Positions 6,775 through 15,742 are shown, counted from the stretch's first letter. The stretch is 64,000 nucleotides of DNA from Actinomyces sp. AC-20-1 (GCF_023369555.1 NZ_JACJVC010000002.1:124001-188000), one strand, 5' to 3'. A program made the numbers and translations. Notes: generated by a model not told the origin, from the sequence alone.

Positions 6775-8022
6775 TCAGGCCAGGCGGTCGGCGCTCGGGC
6801 CCGGGCGCGTGACGATGGTCGAGGCCCGCGCCCCGGCCTCCGGGAAGGCGGCGCGGTAGCGCTCGAGCCACTGGGTGGCGAAGTCCTCGGCGTCCCGGCG
6901 CGGCACGATGGCGTAGGTCGAGCCTCCCCAGCCGGCCCCGAAGGCCGAGGCGCCCACCGCCCCCATCTCGCGGGCCAGGTCCACGAGAGCGTTCGTCTCG
7001 GGCACCTGGTTGAGCAGGTGGGAGGCCGCCAGGGCGTGCGAGCGCGCCAGCACCTCGCCCACCGCCGCGTCACCGGCCGCGATGGCCGCCGCCCCCGCGG
7101 GAACGAGCACCAGGGACTCCTCGAGGAGCTGCTCGACGCGGCGCCGCTCGTAGCCCCGCTCCGTCAGCGACAGCAGCTCCTCGAGCGCCGGGTCCCCGGC
7201 GGGCTGCTCGCCCGTCGCCTCACCGATGAGGGAGGCGACCGCCTGCGCCACGAACGCGTCCGAGCGGCCCGTCGCCTCGTTCCACCGGGCCAGCACACGG
7301 CGCAGCGTGAGCGGCCCCCGGTTGTAGTCCTCCAGGGCGGCCCCCGTCTTCTCCGCCGCGACTCCGCTGACGCCGACGACGAAGGCCCAGTCCTCGGGGA
7401 AGGACACCCTCTCCAGGACCTCCATGGGGGAGAAGCGGGCCAGCAGGAGCGTGTCGGGCGCACCGCAGAGCATGCCCGTGTGGTCCTCGCTGCCGCCCTG
7501 CGTGCCCACGCCCTCGGCGCCCAGGAGCGCGCGCCACGGCCGGCCGGCCTCGACACCGGCGAGGTAGCCCGCCGTCGCCAGGCGGTCCGGCACGTTGCGC
7601 GTCCACAGGTCGCTGGTGCTCCAGCCGTTGAGGTCCGCCAGGGCGAGTGCGCTGGCGCACACGAGAGCGGAGGACGAGCTCATCCCCGAGGCGGGGGGCA
7701 GGTCCGAGGTGACCGTCAGGTGCGCGGCCACCGGCTCGGACAGGCCGGCGAAGTTCTGCGCCAACCGGTCGAGGACCGTCTGCAGGTAGCGGCCCCAGTG
7801 CCCGGCGGGCAGGGCGGGGTCGGTGCCGGCGGCCAGGGTGACGGGCTCACCCCCCGCCGTCGTCGTCGCTGTGAGGGAGCCGGCCGGGCCGTCCACCGCC
7901 TCGGCGGTGGCGGTGATGCCGCGGTCGACGGCGCCCACGAGCACGCGCCCGCCGGCGTAGTCGGTGTGCTTGCCCAGGACCTCGATGCGGCCCGGCACGC
8001 GCCAGGTGACGGGTGCGCTCAC
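6775..8022 (-). CDS. galactokinase-like GHMP sugar kinase
   Basis: Phosphorylates a sugar at C1, most likely galactose or a relative. The 415-residue protein begins with RVPGRIEVLGKHTDYAGG, the galactokinase signature region but with LGKHTDY where classical GalK has IGEHTDY, and has the GHMP ATP loop LPPASGMSSSSAL (about 109-121). Length suits GalK (about 390). GTG at 8022 overlaps the preceding nucleotidyltransferase stop (GTGA), so it is the last gene of a mutase - nucleotidyltransferase - kinase unit. No GalT is present. The substrate is uncertain because of the altered signature. Confidence 0.8.
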   Translation of the reverse strand: MSAPVTWRVPGRIEVLGKHTDYAGGRVLVGAVDRGITATAEAVDGPAGSLTATTTAGGEPVTLAAGTDPALPAGHWGRYLQTVLDRLAQNFAGLSEPVAAHLTVTSDLPPASGMSSSSALVCASALALADLNGWSTSDLWTRNVPDRLATAGYLAGVEAGRPWRALLGAEGVGTQGGSEDHTGMLCGAPDTLLLARFSPMEVLERVSFPEDWAFVVGVSGVAAEKTGAALEDYNRGPLTLRRVLARWNEATGRSDAFVAQAVASLIGEATGEQPAGDPALEELLSLTERGYERRRVEQLLEESLVLVPAGAAAIAAGDAAVGEVLARSHALAASHLLNQVPETNALVDLAREMGAVGASAFGAGWGGSTYAIVPRRDAEDFATQWLERYRAAFPEAGARASTIVTRPGPSADRLA

Positions 8023-8858
8023 AGCACGACCGCCGTGGTGGCCAGGCGGGCCTCGACGTCCGCGATGTCCTCACGGCGCGACAGGTCCAGGACCGCGCCC
8101 CGGGTGGGGATGACGGCGACCGGGCCGGGCAGGGCCCGCACGGCGTCGACGATCTCGTACTCGCCGCGCGCGGAGGGCCCGATCGAGCGGCAGGCGTCGA
8201 AGATCTTGGGAGTGAAGCCGAAGCAGTTCATCGACACCAGGGCGTGCTCGCCGGCGGCCTCGACCACCTCGGGGGCGGGCTTCTCGATGATGTCGGTGAG
8301 CACGCCGTCGGAGGCCTTGACCAGGGCGAAGGCGGCCACGCGCTCGGCGGGGATGTTGGAGCCGGCGACCAGGGCGGCCCGGTCGAAGCCCAGCAGCGCG
8401 TTGCCGCCGCGCTCGGCGAGCTCGCGCATGCCCTCGACGGGGTAGTAGTTGTCCCCGTTGACCATGAGGAAGGGCTCGTCGCCGATGACCTCGGCGGCGG
8501 ACAGGACGGCGTTGGCCGTGCCCCTCGGCTCGACCTGGACGGCGAGCTCGACGCGGACGCGGCTGAGGCCGAGCGAGTCGATGTGGGCGGCGAAGTCCTC
8601 GTGCTCGGGCCCGACGACGAGGACGATGCGCTCGATGCCGGCGTCGGCCAGGGCGCTCATGGAGTAGTCGATGAGGCGGTGCTCTCCGATGGGCATGAGG
8701 GCCTTGTAGCCGGAGGCGGCGGCAGCGGCCTGGGCGGCCGTCATGCCCGAGGCGTCGGAGGCGGCGCGCATGCGCGTGCCGAGCCCGCGGGCGAGCACGA
8801 GGGCGGTGCGGGTGCCACGGGGGGCCGGGGTGGTGCTGGCAGTCATGTTCTCGACCAT
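8019..8858 (-). CDS. sugar-1-phosphate nucleotidyltransferase
   Basis: Transfers a nucleotidyl group from NTP to a sugar-1-phosphate. The 279-residue protein has the nucleotide-binding signature ALVLARGLGTRMR near residue 19, MPIGEHRLIDYSM, and the metal-binding FLMVNGDNYYP. The Arg in LARG (instead of the usual LAAG) is seen in some GMP/TMP-sugar transferase relatives, so nucleotide and sugar are unclear. It starts 4 nt after the mutase stop; the ATG at 8846 is an alternative start 4 codons in. It overlaps the sugar kinase by 4 bp, so product of one enzyme may be substrate of the other. Confidence 0.85.
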   Translation of the reverse strand: MVENMTASTTPAPRGTRTALVLARGLGTRMRAASDASGMTAAQAAAAASGYKALMPIGEHRLIDYSMSALADAGIERIVLVVGPEHEDFAAHIDSLGLSRVRVELAVQVEPRGTANAVLSAAEVIGDEPFLMVNGDNYYPVEGMRELAERGGNALLGFDRAALVAGSNIPAERVAAFALVKASDGVLTDIIEKPAPEVVEAAGEHALVSMNCFGFTPKIFDACRSIGPSARGEYEIVDAVRALPGPVAVIPTRGAVLDLSRREDIADVEARLATTAVVL

Positions 8859-8862
8859 GTCC

Positions 8863-10302
8863 TCAGTCCAGTGCGTAGTAGGTGGCGACGGCGTCGGCGA
8901 CGGCCTGCGCCTCGTCGTGGGTGGGCATCTCGCAGAAGACGCGCAGCAGGGGCTCGGTGCCGGAGAAGCGGATGGTGGTCCAGCCGCCGTTCGTGAAGTA
9001 CACCTTGCAGCCGTCGTCCCAGGTGACTCTCTCGGTCTCGTGCCCCAGGGCGGCGAGGTCCGGCAGGTCGTGGGCCTCGAAGATCCGTGCGGTGAGGTCG
9101 CTGCGGCGTTCGGCGGTGAAGCCGTAGGCGGCCTCGACCATGACGAGCTCGCCGTAGCGCTCGACGATGTCGGCGTAGAGCTCGGAGAGCTTCTTGCCGG
9201 AGGCGGCGACGGCCTCGACCAGGAGGCTGCCGGCGTAGACGCCGTCCTTGCCGGCGATGTGGCCGCGCACGGTGAGGCCGCCGGAGGACTCCCCGCCGAT
9301 GACGGCGTCGGTCTCGGCCATCTTCGCGCTGATCCACTTGAAGCCCACGGGCACCTCGTGGCAGACCTGGCCGTGGGCCTCGGCGACGCGGTCCAGCAGG
9401 TGCGTGGTGGACATGTTGCGCACGGCCGGCCCGGACCAGCCCTTGCGGGTGAGCAGGTAGTCGTAGAGCAGGACGAGGACCTGGTTGGGGGTGAGGTAGT
9501 GGCCCTTGTCGTCGATGATGCCCAGGCGGTCGGCGTCGCCGTCGGTGGCGATGCCGAGGTCCGCGCCTGACTCGAGGACGGCGTGGCGCAGGGCGGTGAC
9601 GGTGCCCTCGGTGGGGGAGGGCATGCGGCCGCCGAAGAGGGGGTCGTGGCGGTCGTGGATGACGTCGACCTGGCAGCGGGCCGTCAGGAGGATGGTCTGC
9701 AGGCTCGTCTCGGACACGCCGAACATGGGGTCGAGGACGATGTGCATGTGCGCGTGGCGGATCGTCTCGATGTCGAGCTTGTCGATGATGGCGTCGAGGT
9801 ACCAGTTGAGGGACTTCTGGATGGTGACGAGCTCGCTGGCGCGGGCCACGTGGGGCTCGACGGAGCGGACGTCGGCCTCGGTGAGGGTGGCGACGTGGGC
9901 GGTGAGCTCGTCGGTGACCTCGACGTCGGCGTCGCGTCCGCCGGGCAGGAAGATCTTGATGCCGTTGTAGAGGGCGGGGTTGTGCGAGGCGGTGACGGCG
10001 ATGCCGTAGGCGGCGTCGAGGTTGCGCACGGTCCACATGGTGGTGGGCGTGGGGGAGGGGCGGTCGATGATGGTCACGGGCACGCCGTTGGCGACGAGGA
10101 CCTCGACGGCCCACCAGGCGGCGGTGTCGGACAGGAAGCGGCGGTCGTAGCCGATGACGACGCGCCCGGGCCGGCCGTCGGGGCGGGAGGCGGCCTCCTC
10201 GTTGACGCGGTCGGCGAGGCCCTGCACGAGGAGGCGGACGTTGGCCTTGGTGAACTCGTCGCCGATGACGGCTCGCCAGCCGCCGGTGCCGAACTTGATC
10301 AT
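8863..10302 (-). CDS. phosphoglucomutase/phosphomannomutase family enzyme
   Basis: Interconverts hexose-1-phosphate and hexose-6-phosphate. The 479-residue protein begins with MIKFGTGGWRAVIGDEF, has the phosphoserine loop AVTASHNPALYNGIKIF, the metal loop DGDADRLG, and GESSGGLTVRGHI in the sugar-binding region. GAGAGG precedes the ATG at 10302. It is the first gene after the ROK regulator and is followed within 4 nt by the nucleotidyltransferase, so it probably feeds or drains the sugar-1-phosphate pool used there. Glucose versus mannose preference cannot be read from sequence. Confidence 0.9.
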   Translation of the reverse strand: MIKFGTGGWRAVIGDEFTKANVRLLVQGLADRVNEEAASRPDGRPGRVVIGYDRRFLSDTAAWWAVEVLVANGVPVTIIDRPSPTPTTMWTVRNLDAAYGIAVTASHNPALYNGIKIFLPGGRDADVEVTDELTAHVATLTEADVRSVEPHVARASELVTIQKSLNWYLDAIIDKLDIETIRHAHMHIVLDPMFGVSETSLQTILLTARCQVDVIHDRHDPLFGGRMPSPTEGTVTALRHAVLESGADLGIATDGDADRLGIIDDKGHYLTPNQVLVLLYDYLLTRKGWSGPAVRNMSTTHLLDRVAEAHGQVCHEVPVGFKWISAKMAETDAVIGGESSGGLTVRGHIAGKDGVYAGSLLVEAVAASGKKLSELYADIVERYGELVMVEAAYGFTAERRSDLTARIFEAHDLPDLAALGHETERVTWDDGCKVYFTNGGWTTIRFSGTEPLLRVFCEMPTHDEAQAVADAVATYYALD

Positions 10303-10371
10303 GTCAGTGCCTCTCTCGCAGGCTCGTGCGGATCTCGTCGTTGAGTGCCGTCGTGGTCGGGCGTCCCCGCA

Positions 10372-10392
10372 CCGAATACTTCGGACCTCGAA
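10372..10392. promoter_or_regulatory. overlapping dyads, candidate ROK operator
   Basis: CCGAATACTTCGG (10372-10384) is a 5+3+5 dyad, and TTCGGACCTCGAA (10380-10392) is a second dyad sharing its right arm. They lie 70-90 nt upstream of the mutase start and abut the ROK gene stop, an AT-richer patch in this sequence. Confidence 0.45.
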
Positions 10393-10396
10393 CAAA

Positions 10397-11722
10397 CTAC
10401 CGGACGCGCCCGCGACACGCCAGAGGTGTCAGGTCCTCCATCGCCGTTGGGTCCTCCAGCACCGTCTCCAGCGCCACCCTCGCCGCCCCGCACGACGGCG
10501 CCCACTCGCCCAGAGCCGAGACCTCCAGCCTCACCAGTGAGCGCACGTCCAGGCGCCGCTCCTCCAGGGCCGCCGCCGTCGGCTCCAGCAGCACGTCCGC
10601 AAAGGCCGCCAGCCAGCCCGACAGCACGACGACCTCCGGGTTGAGCACGTCCACCAGCACCGACAGGCCCCGCTCCAGGCTCCTCTGCACCCCGGCCAGC
10701 TGCTCCTCGAGCACCGGGTCCCCCTGCTCGAAGCGCTCGCGCAGCAGCACCGTGCGCTCGCCCACGGGCTGGGAGACGTCACGCACCGGGTCGTCGTCGG
10801 GGTAGACCGACACCACCGACTCGAAGCCGATGAGCGTCTCCCAGCAGCCGCGCCGCCCGCACTGGCACAGCGCCCCGTCCGGCTCCACCGGCATGTGCCC
10901 CACCTCGCCCGTGTAGCCCATCCACCCGTGCAGCACGTGCCCGTCGGCGACGATGCCCGCACCGATGCCCTGGCCGCCCGACAGGTACAGGAGGTTGCGC
11001 ACCTGGGGGAAGGCGTCGTGGACGGCCAGCGCCGCGAGCCGGGCGTCGTGCTCGACGAGGACCGGCGGCACCGGCACCTGGCGGCACCCGGCCTCCGTCA
11101 AGGACAGGCCTATCGCCTCGGCCACCCCGGAGGCCAGGGCGATGTCGTGCCAGTCGAAGGCCGAGGAGTAGTGGACCCGGCCGGTGTCGTAGTCGAGCAG
11201 TCCCGGCTGGGCCAGGACGACGGCGGGCACCGCGGTCCCGGCGCGGGCCAGCCGCACCAGCTCCTCCGCCAGCACGACCCCGATCCGCGCGATCACCGCC
11301 TCCGGGTCGCGGCTGGGGTCCTGCACCGGCTTGGAGCGCTGGGCCAGCACCTGGCCGGTGAGGTCGGTCGTCGTCAGCAGCAGGCAGTCGGGGCTGATCT
11401 CCAGGCCGACGCCGGCGACCGCCCCCGCGGACACGTGCAGCGAGGTGCTGGGGCGCCCCACGGAGCCGGAGGCCGCCGCCCTGCCCTCCGTGACGAGCCC
11501 GAGGCCGGTGAGGTCGCCCACCAGCGTCGAGACCGTCGCCTTGGACAGACCGGTGGTCTGCGACAGCGCCGTGCGCGAGAGCGGCCCGGCCTTGAGGGTG
11601 CGCAGGATGAGGGACAGGTTGGACACGCGCACGTCCGTGTGGGCCCGGGGTCCGGCCGGTCGCGTGGTGGCCAGGAGGGAGGCGGTGGACATGTCCGTGA
11701 TGGGCCGGGCCTCTCGTGCCAC
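10397..11722 (-). CDS. ROK-family transcriptional regulator
   Basis: Sugar-responsive repressor of the NagC/XylR type. The 441-residue protein has an N-terminal winged helix-turn-helix ([20 protein letters not shown]) and a ROK sugar-binding domain containing [21 protein letters not shown], the CXCGXXGCXE zinc motif. The GTG at 11722 is preferred over the in-frame ATG at 11692 because GGGAGG lies 6 nt before it, and TAAGGT at 11756-11751 gives a short leader. It is followed by the sugar mutase operon and a double dyad that may be its operator, so it probably controls that operon. Confidence 0.9.
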   Translation of the reverse strand: MAREARPITDMSTASLLATTRPAGPRAHTDVRVSNLSLILRTLKAGPLSRTALSQTTGLSKATVSTLVGDLTGLGLVTEGRAAASGSVGRPSTSLHVSAGAVAGVGLEISPDCLLLTTTDLTGQVLAQRSKPVQDPSRDPEAVIARIGVVLAEELVRLARAGTAVPAVVLAQPGLLDYDTGRVHYSSAFDWHDIALASGVAEAIGLSLTEAGCRQVPVPPVLVEHDARLAALAVHDAFPQVRNLLYLSGGQGIGAGIVADGHVLHGWMGYTGEVGHMPVEPDGALCQCGRRGCWETLIGFESVVSVYPDDDPVRDVSQPVGERTVLLRERFEQGDPVLEEQLAGVQRSLERGLSVLVDVLNPEVVVLSGWLAAFADVLLEPTAAALEERRLDVRSLVRLEVSALGEWAPSCGAARVALETVLEDPTAMEDLTPLACRGRVR

Positions 11723-11750
11723 GTCCTGCCTCCCTTCGCCCGACGCGGAC

Positions 11751-11756
11751 ACCTTA
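11751..11756 (-). promoter_or_regulatory. -10 box of the ROK regulator gene
   Basis: TAAGGT on the minus strand, about 28 nt upstream of the GTG start, leaving room for the GGGAGG ribosome-binding site. Confidence 0.4.
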
Positions 11757-11797
11757 GTGCCTGCGGGCCGTCCGTGGGGCGAGCGCCGGGTGTGGGC

Positions 11798-11803
11798 GAT
11801 ACT
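11798..11803 (+). promoter_or_regulatory. -10 box of arcB
   Basis: GATACT, about 33 nt upstream of the ATG; the leader carries the ribosome-binding site GAGAGGAG. Confidence 0.4.
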
Positions 11804-11836
11804 GGGCGCCGGCACACCGACGAGAGGAGCCCTCCC

Positions 11837-12868
11837 ATGACCTACGCCCTGCCCGCCCCCGACGCCGCCCTCCTTGCCGGACTCAAGGGGCGCAGCTTCC
11901 TGCGCGAGCTGGACTTCACCCCGGCCGAGTGGATGACCCTCATCGAGCTCGCTGCCCAGCTCAAGGCCGCGAAGAAGGCCGGCCGCGAGGTCAGGCGCCT
12001 GGAGGGCAAGAACATCGCCCTGCTGTTCGAGAAGACCTCCACGCGCACCCGCTGCTCCTTCGAGGTCGGCGCCCACGACCAGGGCGCCCACGTCACCTAC
12101 CTCGACCCCTCCGGCTCCCAGATGGGCCACAAGGAGTCCGTCGCCGACACCGCCCGCGTCCTGGGCCGCATGTTCGACGGCATCGAGTACCGCGGTGACG
12201 AGCAGGCCAAGGTCGAGCAGCTCGCCGCCCTGTCCGGCGTGCCCGTGTGGAACGGCCTCACCGACGACTGGCACCCCACCCAGATGCTGTGCGACTGCCT
12301 GACGATGATCGAGCACGCGGGCAAGGCGCCCGCGGAGATCTCCTACGCCTACGTCGGCGACGCCCGCTTCAACATGGGCCGCTCACTGCTGGTGGCCGGC
12401 GCGATGATCGGCGCGGACGTGCGCGTCGTCGCCCCCAGGGACCTGTGGCCGGACGAGGACTGCGTGGCCGAGGCCCGCCGCGTCGCCGCCGGGACGGGTG
12501 CGCGCGTCACCCTCACCGAGTCCGTCGCCGAGGGCGTGACCGGCGTCGACTTCGTCCACACGGACATCTGGGTCTCCATGGGCGAGCCCAAGGAGGTGTG
12601 GGACGAGCGCATCGCCATGCTGCGCCCCTACCAGGTCAACAGCGCCCTCATGGCCCTGGCCGGGGAGCGGGCCAGGTTCATGCACTGCCTGCCCGCCTAC
12701 CACAACCGCGAGACCGCCATCGGCGAGGAGATCTACCAGGCCACCGGCATGGACGGCCTGGAGGTCACCGAGGAGGTCTTCGAGTCCGAGGCCTCCATCG
12801 TCTTCGACCAGGCCGAGAACCGCATGCACACCATCAAGGCCGTCATGGTGGCGACGCTGGGCGACTGA
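11837..12868 (+). CDS. arcB: ornithine carbamoyltransferase, catabolic type
   Basis: Interconverts ornithine plus carbamoyl phosphate and citrulline plus phosphate. The 343-residue protein has the carbamoyl-phosphate loop [25 protein letters not shown], and the ornithine loop [11 protein letters not shown]. The long [20 protein letters not shown] stretch and overall length match ArcB-like enzymes better than the shorter ArgF of actinobacterial arginine clusters, and ArcA is in the same window. No other arginine biosynthesis gene is adjacent. GAGAGGAG precedes the ATG. The catabolic direction is inference; ArgF function cannot be excluded. Confidence 0.9.
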   Translation: MTYALPAPDAALLAGLKGRSFLRELDFTPAEWMTLIELAAQLKAAKKAGREVRRLEGKNIALLFEKTSTRTRCSFEVGAHDQGAHVTYLDPSGSQMGHKESVADTARVLGRMFDGIEYRGDEQAKVEQLAALSGVPVWNGLTDDWHPTQMLCDCLTMIEHAGKAPAEISYAYVGDARFNMGRSLLVAGAMIGADVRVVAPRDLWPDEDCVAEARRVAAGTGARVTLTESVAEGVTGVDFVHTDIWVSMGEPKEVWDERIAMLRPYQVNSALMALAGERARFMHCLPAYHNRETAIGEEIYQATGMDGLEVTEEVFESEASIVFDQAENRMHTIKAVMVATLGD

Positions 12869-12876
12869 GCCCCGGT

Positions 12877-12893
12877 GGCGCCTCCCCGGCGCC
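12877..12893. terminator. weak hairpin after arcB
   Basis: GGCGCC, loop TCCCC, GGCGCC, 9 nt after the arcB stop. No T-run follows, so terminator function is tentative. Confidence 0.4.
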
Positions 12894-12955
12894 GTCAGGG
12901 CTTCCCAGCCCCCGGTGCTGCCCGGCACTCTCGGTACGGACCACCTGCTGCGCGT

Positions 12956-13045
12956 AGGACAACGTGTGTGCTCAAGGACAACGTGCTCGCCGTAGGACAA
13001 CCTGAGGAACGTCACCAGGTTGTCCTGCTGCACGTAAGTTGTCCT
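12956..13045. repeat. array of five AGGACAAC repeats, 19-bp period, three direct and two inverted
   Basis: AGGACAAC occurs at 12956, 12975 and 12994 on the plus strand, and its complement ends at 13026 and 13045. Spacing is exactly 19 bp within each set. The third and fourth copies face each other and give an 11-bp hairpin (AGGACAACCTG / CAGGTTGTCCT). The array lies between the convergent arcB and ABC permease genes; nothing else is visible in this 241-bp gap apart from the small hairpin after arcB. Confidence 0.75.
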
Positions 13046-13109
13046 GCTGGCGGAAGGCGGTCCGGCTGGGTGCCGGGCTCGCCCCGCGCCGTCGACTGGG
13101 CCCGGCGCC

Positions 13110-14786
13110 TCACACGCCGGGCACGGCCCGACGGCGGAGCCCCCACCAGCCGGCGAGCAGGCCGAGCACCCCGACCGCCCCCTGCACCACCAGCGGGGTC
13201 CAGGCGGTCGGGGCGCCGACCTCGACGACGTGGCCGAGCGCGGACACGTCGAGCAGCCACCGCGGCAGGCCGAGGAGGCCCGCGAGGAACACCGTGAAGG
13301 CGCTCCACGACACCACGGCCCACGAGACCCCGGCCGCCAGCCGAGGGGCCAGGCCCACCAGGCAGAAGGCGACGCCGAGCACCGCCAGCATGCCCGCCCC
13401 CTGGGACAGGGTGTAGACCCAAGCCCTCTCGGCCGCCTGCTCGCCGGGGAACTGCGAGCCGGCGACGGCGGCCGTCGCCCCAGCCGTCACCACGAGGGCC
13501 ACCGCCGCGAGGACGGCGGCATCCGCCACGCGCGCCCAGTACCAGCGGCTGCGCGAGACACCCTGGGCGAGGACGGCCTCGGTGAGCCCATCGCGCTCGT
13601 CGCCCACCGCCCCGAGCGTGCGCAGGACGACGGCGACAGCGATGAGTAGCACAGTGAACTCTGCCACCAGCAGCAGGTAGGTGGCGGCGATGCTGCCCGG
13701 CCCGGTGAGGGCGGCCAGCGTGGCCGCCGCCTGCGGTGCGACGTCCAGGACGTCGGTCATCGCCGCCCCCATGCCCGTGAAGAGCCCGGTGAGGACCACC
13801 AGCGACACCAGCCACCACCCTGTGCTCCGGGCGCCCAGGCGCAGCAGCAGGTCCAGCGGCCCGCGCACGCGCCGACGACGGCGGGAGCGCGTCGGCTCCG
13901 GCAGCCAGGCCGCACCGGTGTCCCGGTGGTGGTGCAGCAGCGCCGCCAGGCCACCGGCCGCCAGCGCCACACCCAGCCCGACGACGAGGACCCCGACGTC
14001 GTTGGCGCCATAAGGATCGATGAGGTCACGCCAGGCCAGGGGAGTGAGCCACCGCAGCCACGACGCCCCGGTCGTGTCGGCCGTCACCCGGAGCGCGAAG
14101 GCCACGGCGAAGCCCATCAGCCCCACGCCCCGCACCGCCGTCGGCTCACGCAGGAGCTGGGCGAGCACGAGGGTGAGGGCCTCGAAGACCAGGCCGACGA
14201 CGAGCAGCAGAGCCGAGTAGACCCACGCGCCCGCGACCGTCATCTCCTCAGAGGTCATCGCCGCCACCGTCAGGAGCAGACCCGTGCCGGCGCTGAGCAC
14301 CGTCAGCAGCGCCGCCACCCACGCGGACGACGACACGAGAGGGGTCCAGCGGCCCGCACCCGAGCCCCGGGCCAGCTCGACCATCCCGGACTCCTCATCG
14401 CCCCGCGTGGCGGAGGCCGTGAGGACGACGGCGAGCAGCGCCGCGCACCACAGGACGTAGGTGCCGGTCTCCCAGGCGAAGACCTGCCCCAGGCTCCCGG
14501 GGGAGGGCAGGCGGCCCATGAAGACACCCATCGCCGGGGAGCTGTCAGCGAGGTCGATGACCGCCTGACGTGAGGCCGCGTCCGGGTAGGTCCGCTCATA
14601 GCTCGGCGGCGCGACGGCGACGAGGGACCACAGCATGAGCAGCCACAAGGCGGCGGAGGTCCGGCGCTGGCGGGTGAGCAGGCGCAGGAGCACCGGCGCA
14701 CCCTGCAACACCTGCAAGCCTTGCAGGTGTTGCAGGGTGCACGGACGGAACCGCCCGGGAGCCCCCGTCGCGCTCCCGGCACTCAC
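13110..14786 (-). CDS. ABC transporter permease, two-repeat exporter type
   Basis: Membrane partner of the ATPase encoded just upstream. The 558-residue protein has about twelve hydrophobic segments in two halves separated by a basic cytoplasmic stretch near PEPTRSRRRRRVRGP, a layout common in actinobacterial drug or antibiotic exporters with a fused pair of permease units. GTG at 14786 overlaps the ATPase stop (GTGA), so translation is coupled. An extreme 20-bp palindrome lies 46-89 nt into the gene and encodes TLQHLQGLQVLQGA. Substrate unknown; multidrug export is suggested by the MerR regulator. Confidence 0.85.
   Translation of the reverse strand: MSAGSATGAPGRFRPCTLQHLQGLQVLQGAPVLLRLLTRQRRTSAALWLLMLWSLVAVAPPSYERTYPDAASRQAVIDLADSSPAMGVFMGRLPSPGSLGQVFAWETGTYVLWCAALLAVVLTASATRGDEESGMVELARGSGAGRWTPLVSSSAWVAALLTVLSAGTGLLLTVAAMTSEEMTVAGAWVYSALLLVVGLVFEALTLVLAQLLREPTAVRGVGLMGFAVAFALRVTADTTGASWLRWLTPLAWRDLIDPYGANDVGVLVVGLGVALAAGGLAALLHHHRDTGAAWLPEPTRSRRRRRVRGPLDLLLRLGARSTGWWLVSLVVLTGLFTGMGAAMTDVLDVAPQAAATLAALTGPGSIAATYLLLVAEFTVLLIAVAVVLRTLGAVGDERDGLTEAVLAQGVSRSRWYWARVADAAVLAAVALVVTAGATAAVAGSQFPGEQAAERAWVYTLSQGAGMLAVLGVAFCLVGLAPRLAAGVSWAVVSWSAFTVFLAGLLGLPRWLLDVSALGHVVEVGAPTAWTPLVVQGAVGVLGLLAGWWGLRRRAVPGV
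14698..14740. repeat. 20-bp perfect palindrome inside the permease 5' coding region
   Basis: Arms 14698-14717 and 14721-14740 are perfectly complementary with a 3-nt loop (GCC). The arms contain CTGCAACACCTGCAA. It would form a very stable hairpin in the mRNA between the ATPase and permease reading frames. Confidence 0.85.
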
Positions 14787-15742
14787 GGCCGCGCCTCCTT
14801 CGCGTCGGCCCGCTGGGCGGGCGGGCTCTCGTAGTGGGAGAGGAACAGGTCCTCCAGGGTCGCCGGCTCCACCCGCACGTCCACCAGGCCGTGAGCCGAC
14901 ACCGCCGCCAGCACCCCAGGCAGCAGCGTGGAGGCGACCTGGAGGACGAGGCGGCAGCGGTCGCCGTCGTCGGAACGGCTGACGGAGCCGGGCGCGCAGC
15001 CGGCCGCCGTCAGGGCGTCGAGGAGGTCCGGGACGCGGTCGGCGTCGGCACCCAGGCTCACGCGGGTGTGGGCCAGGGACTGCAGGGTGGCCAGGTCCCC
15101 GTCCTGGACGGAGCGGCCCTCCTTGATGATCGTCACCCGCGAGCACACGGCCTGCACCTCGGCGAGGATGTGGCTGGAGAGCAGCACCGTCGCCCCGCGC
15201 GCGCTGAGCCCGGCGACGACCTCGGTGAAGACGCGCTCCATGAGGGGGTCCAGCCCGCTCGTGGGCTCGTCGAGGACGAACAGGTCGACCGGGGCGGACA
15301 GGGCCGCGATGAGCGCGACCTTCTGCCGGTTGCCCTTGGAGTAGGTGCGCACGCGCTTGGACGGGTCGAGGTCGAAGCGCTCGATGAGCTCGGCCTCCGC
15401 CGCCGTGTCCCGTGCGCCCCGCAGGCCCGCGAGCGCGTCGAGGGCCTGGCCACCGGTGAGCCTCGGCCACAGGGCCACGTCACCGGGCACGTAGGCGAGG
15501 CGCCGGTTGATGCCGGCCGCGCGCGTCGCCGGGTCCTCACCCAGGACCCGCACGGAGCCGGCGTCCGGGCGGTACAGGCCGAGCAGGGTGCGGATCGCCG
15601 TCGACTTGCCCGCACCGTTGGGGCCGAGGAAGCCGTGGACAGTGCCCGACTTGAGGGTGAGGTCGAGGCCGTTCAGGGCAGTGACGCGGCCGAAGCGCTT
15701 GACCAGGCCGGAGACCTCGATGGGGCGGGTGGGCTCAGCCAC
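14783..15742 (-). CDS. ABC transporter ATP-binding protein
   Basis: Energises the permease encoded downstream. The 319-residue protein has Walker A GPNGAGKST (about 39-47), signature YSKGNRQKVALIAAL, Walker B LFVLDEPTSGLDP and switch His in LLSSHI, with a C-terminal extension of about 100 residues as in drug-resistance (DrrA-like) ATPases. GTG at 15742 overlaps the MerR gene stop by 8 bp. Order merR - ATPase - permease, all overlapping, indicates one operon. Confidence 0.93.
   Translation of the reverse strand: MAEPTRPIEVSGLVKRFGRVTALNGLDLTLKSGTVHGFLGPNGAGKSTAIRTLLGLYRPDAGSVRVLGEDPATRAAGINRRLAYVPGDVALWPRLTGGQALDALAGLRGARDTAAEAELIERFDLDPSKRVRTYSKGNRQKVALIAALSAPVDLFVLDEPTSGLDPLMERVFTEVVAGLSARGATVLLSSHILAEVQAVCSRVTIIKEGRSVQDGDLATLQSLAHTRVSLGADADRVPDLLDALTAAGCAPGSVSRSDDGDRCRLVLQVASTLLPGVLAAVSAHGLVDVRVEPATLEDLFLSHYESPPAQRADAKEARP

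Noticed and set aside
12956-13045. CRISPR array
   Set aside because: The repeated core is only 8 bp, the period is 19 bp, copies occur in both orientations and no cas genes are present.
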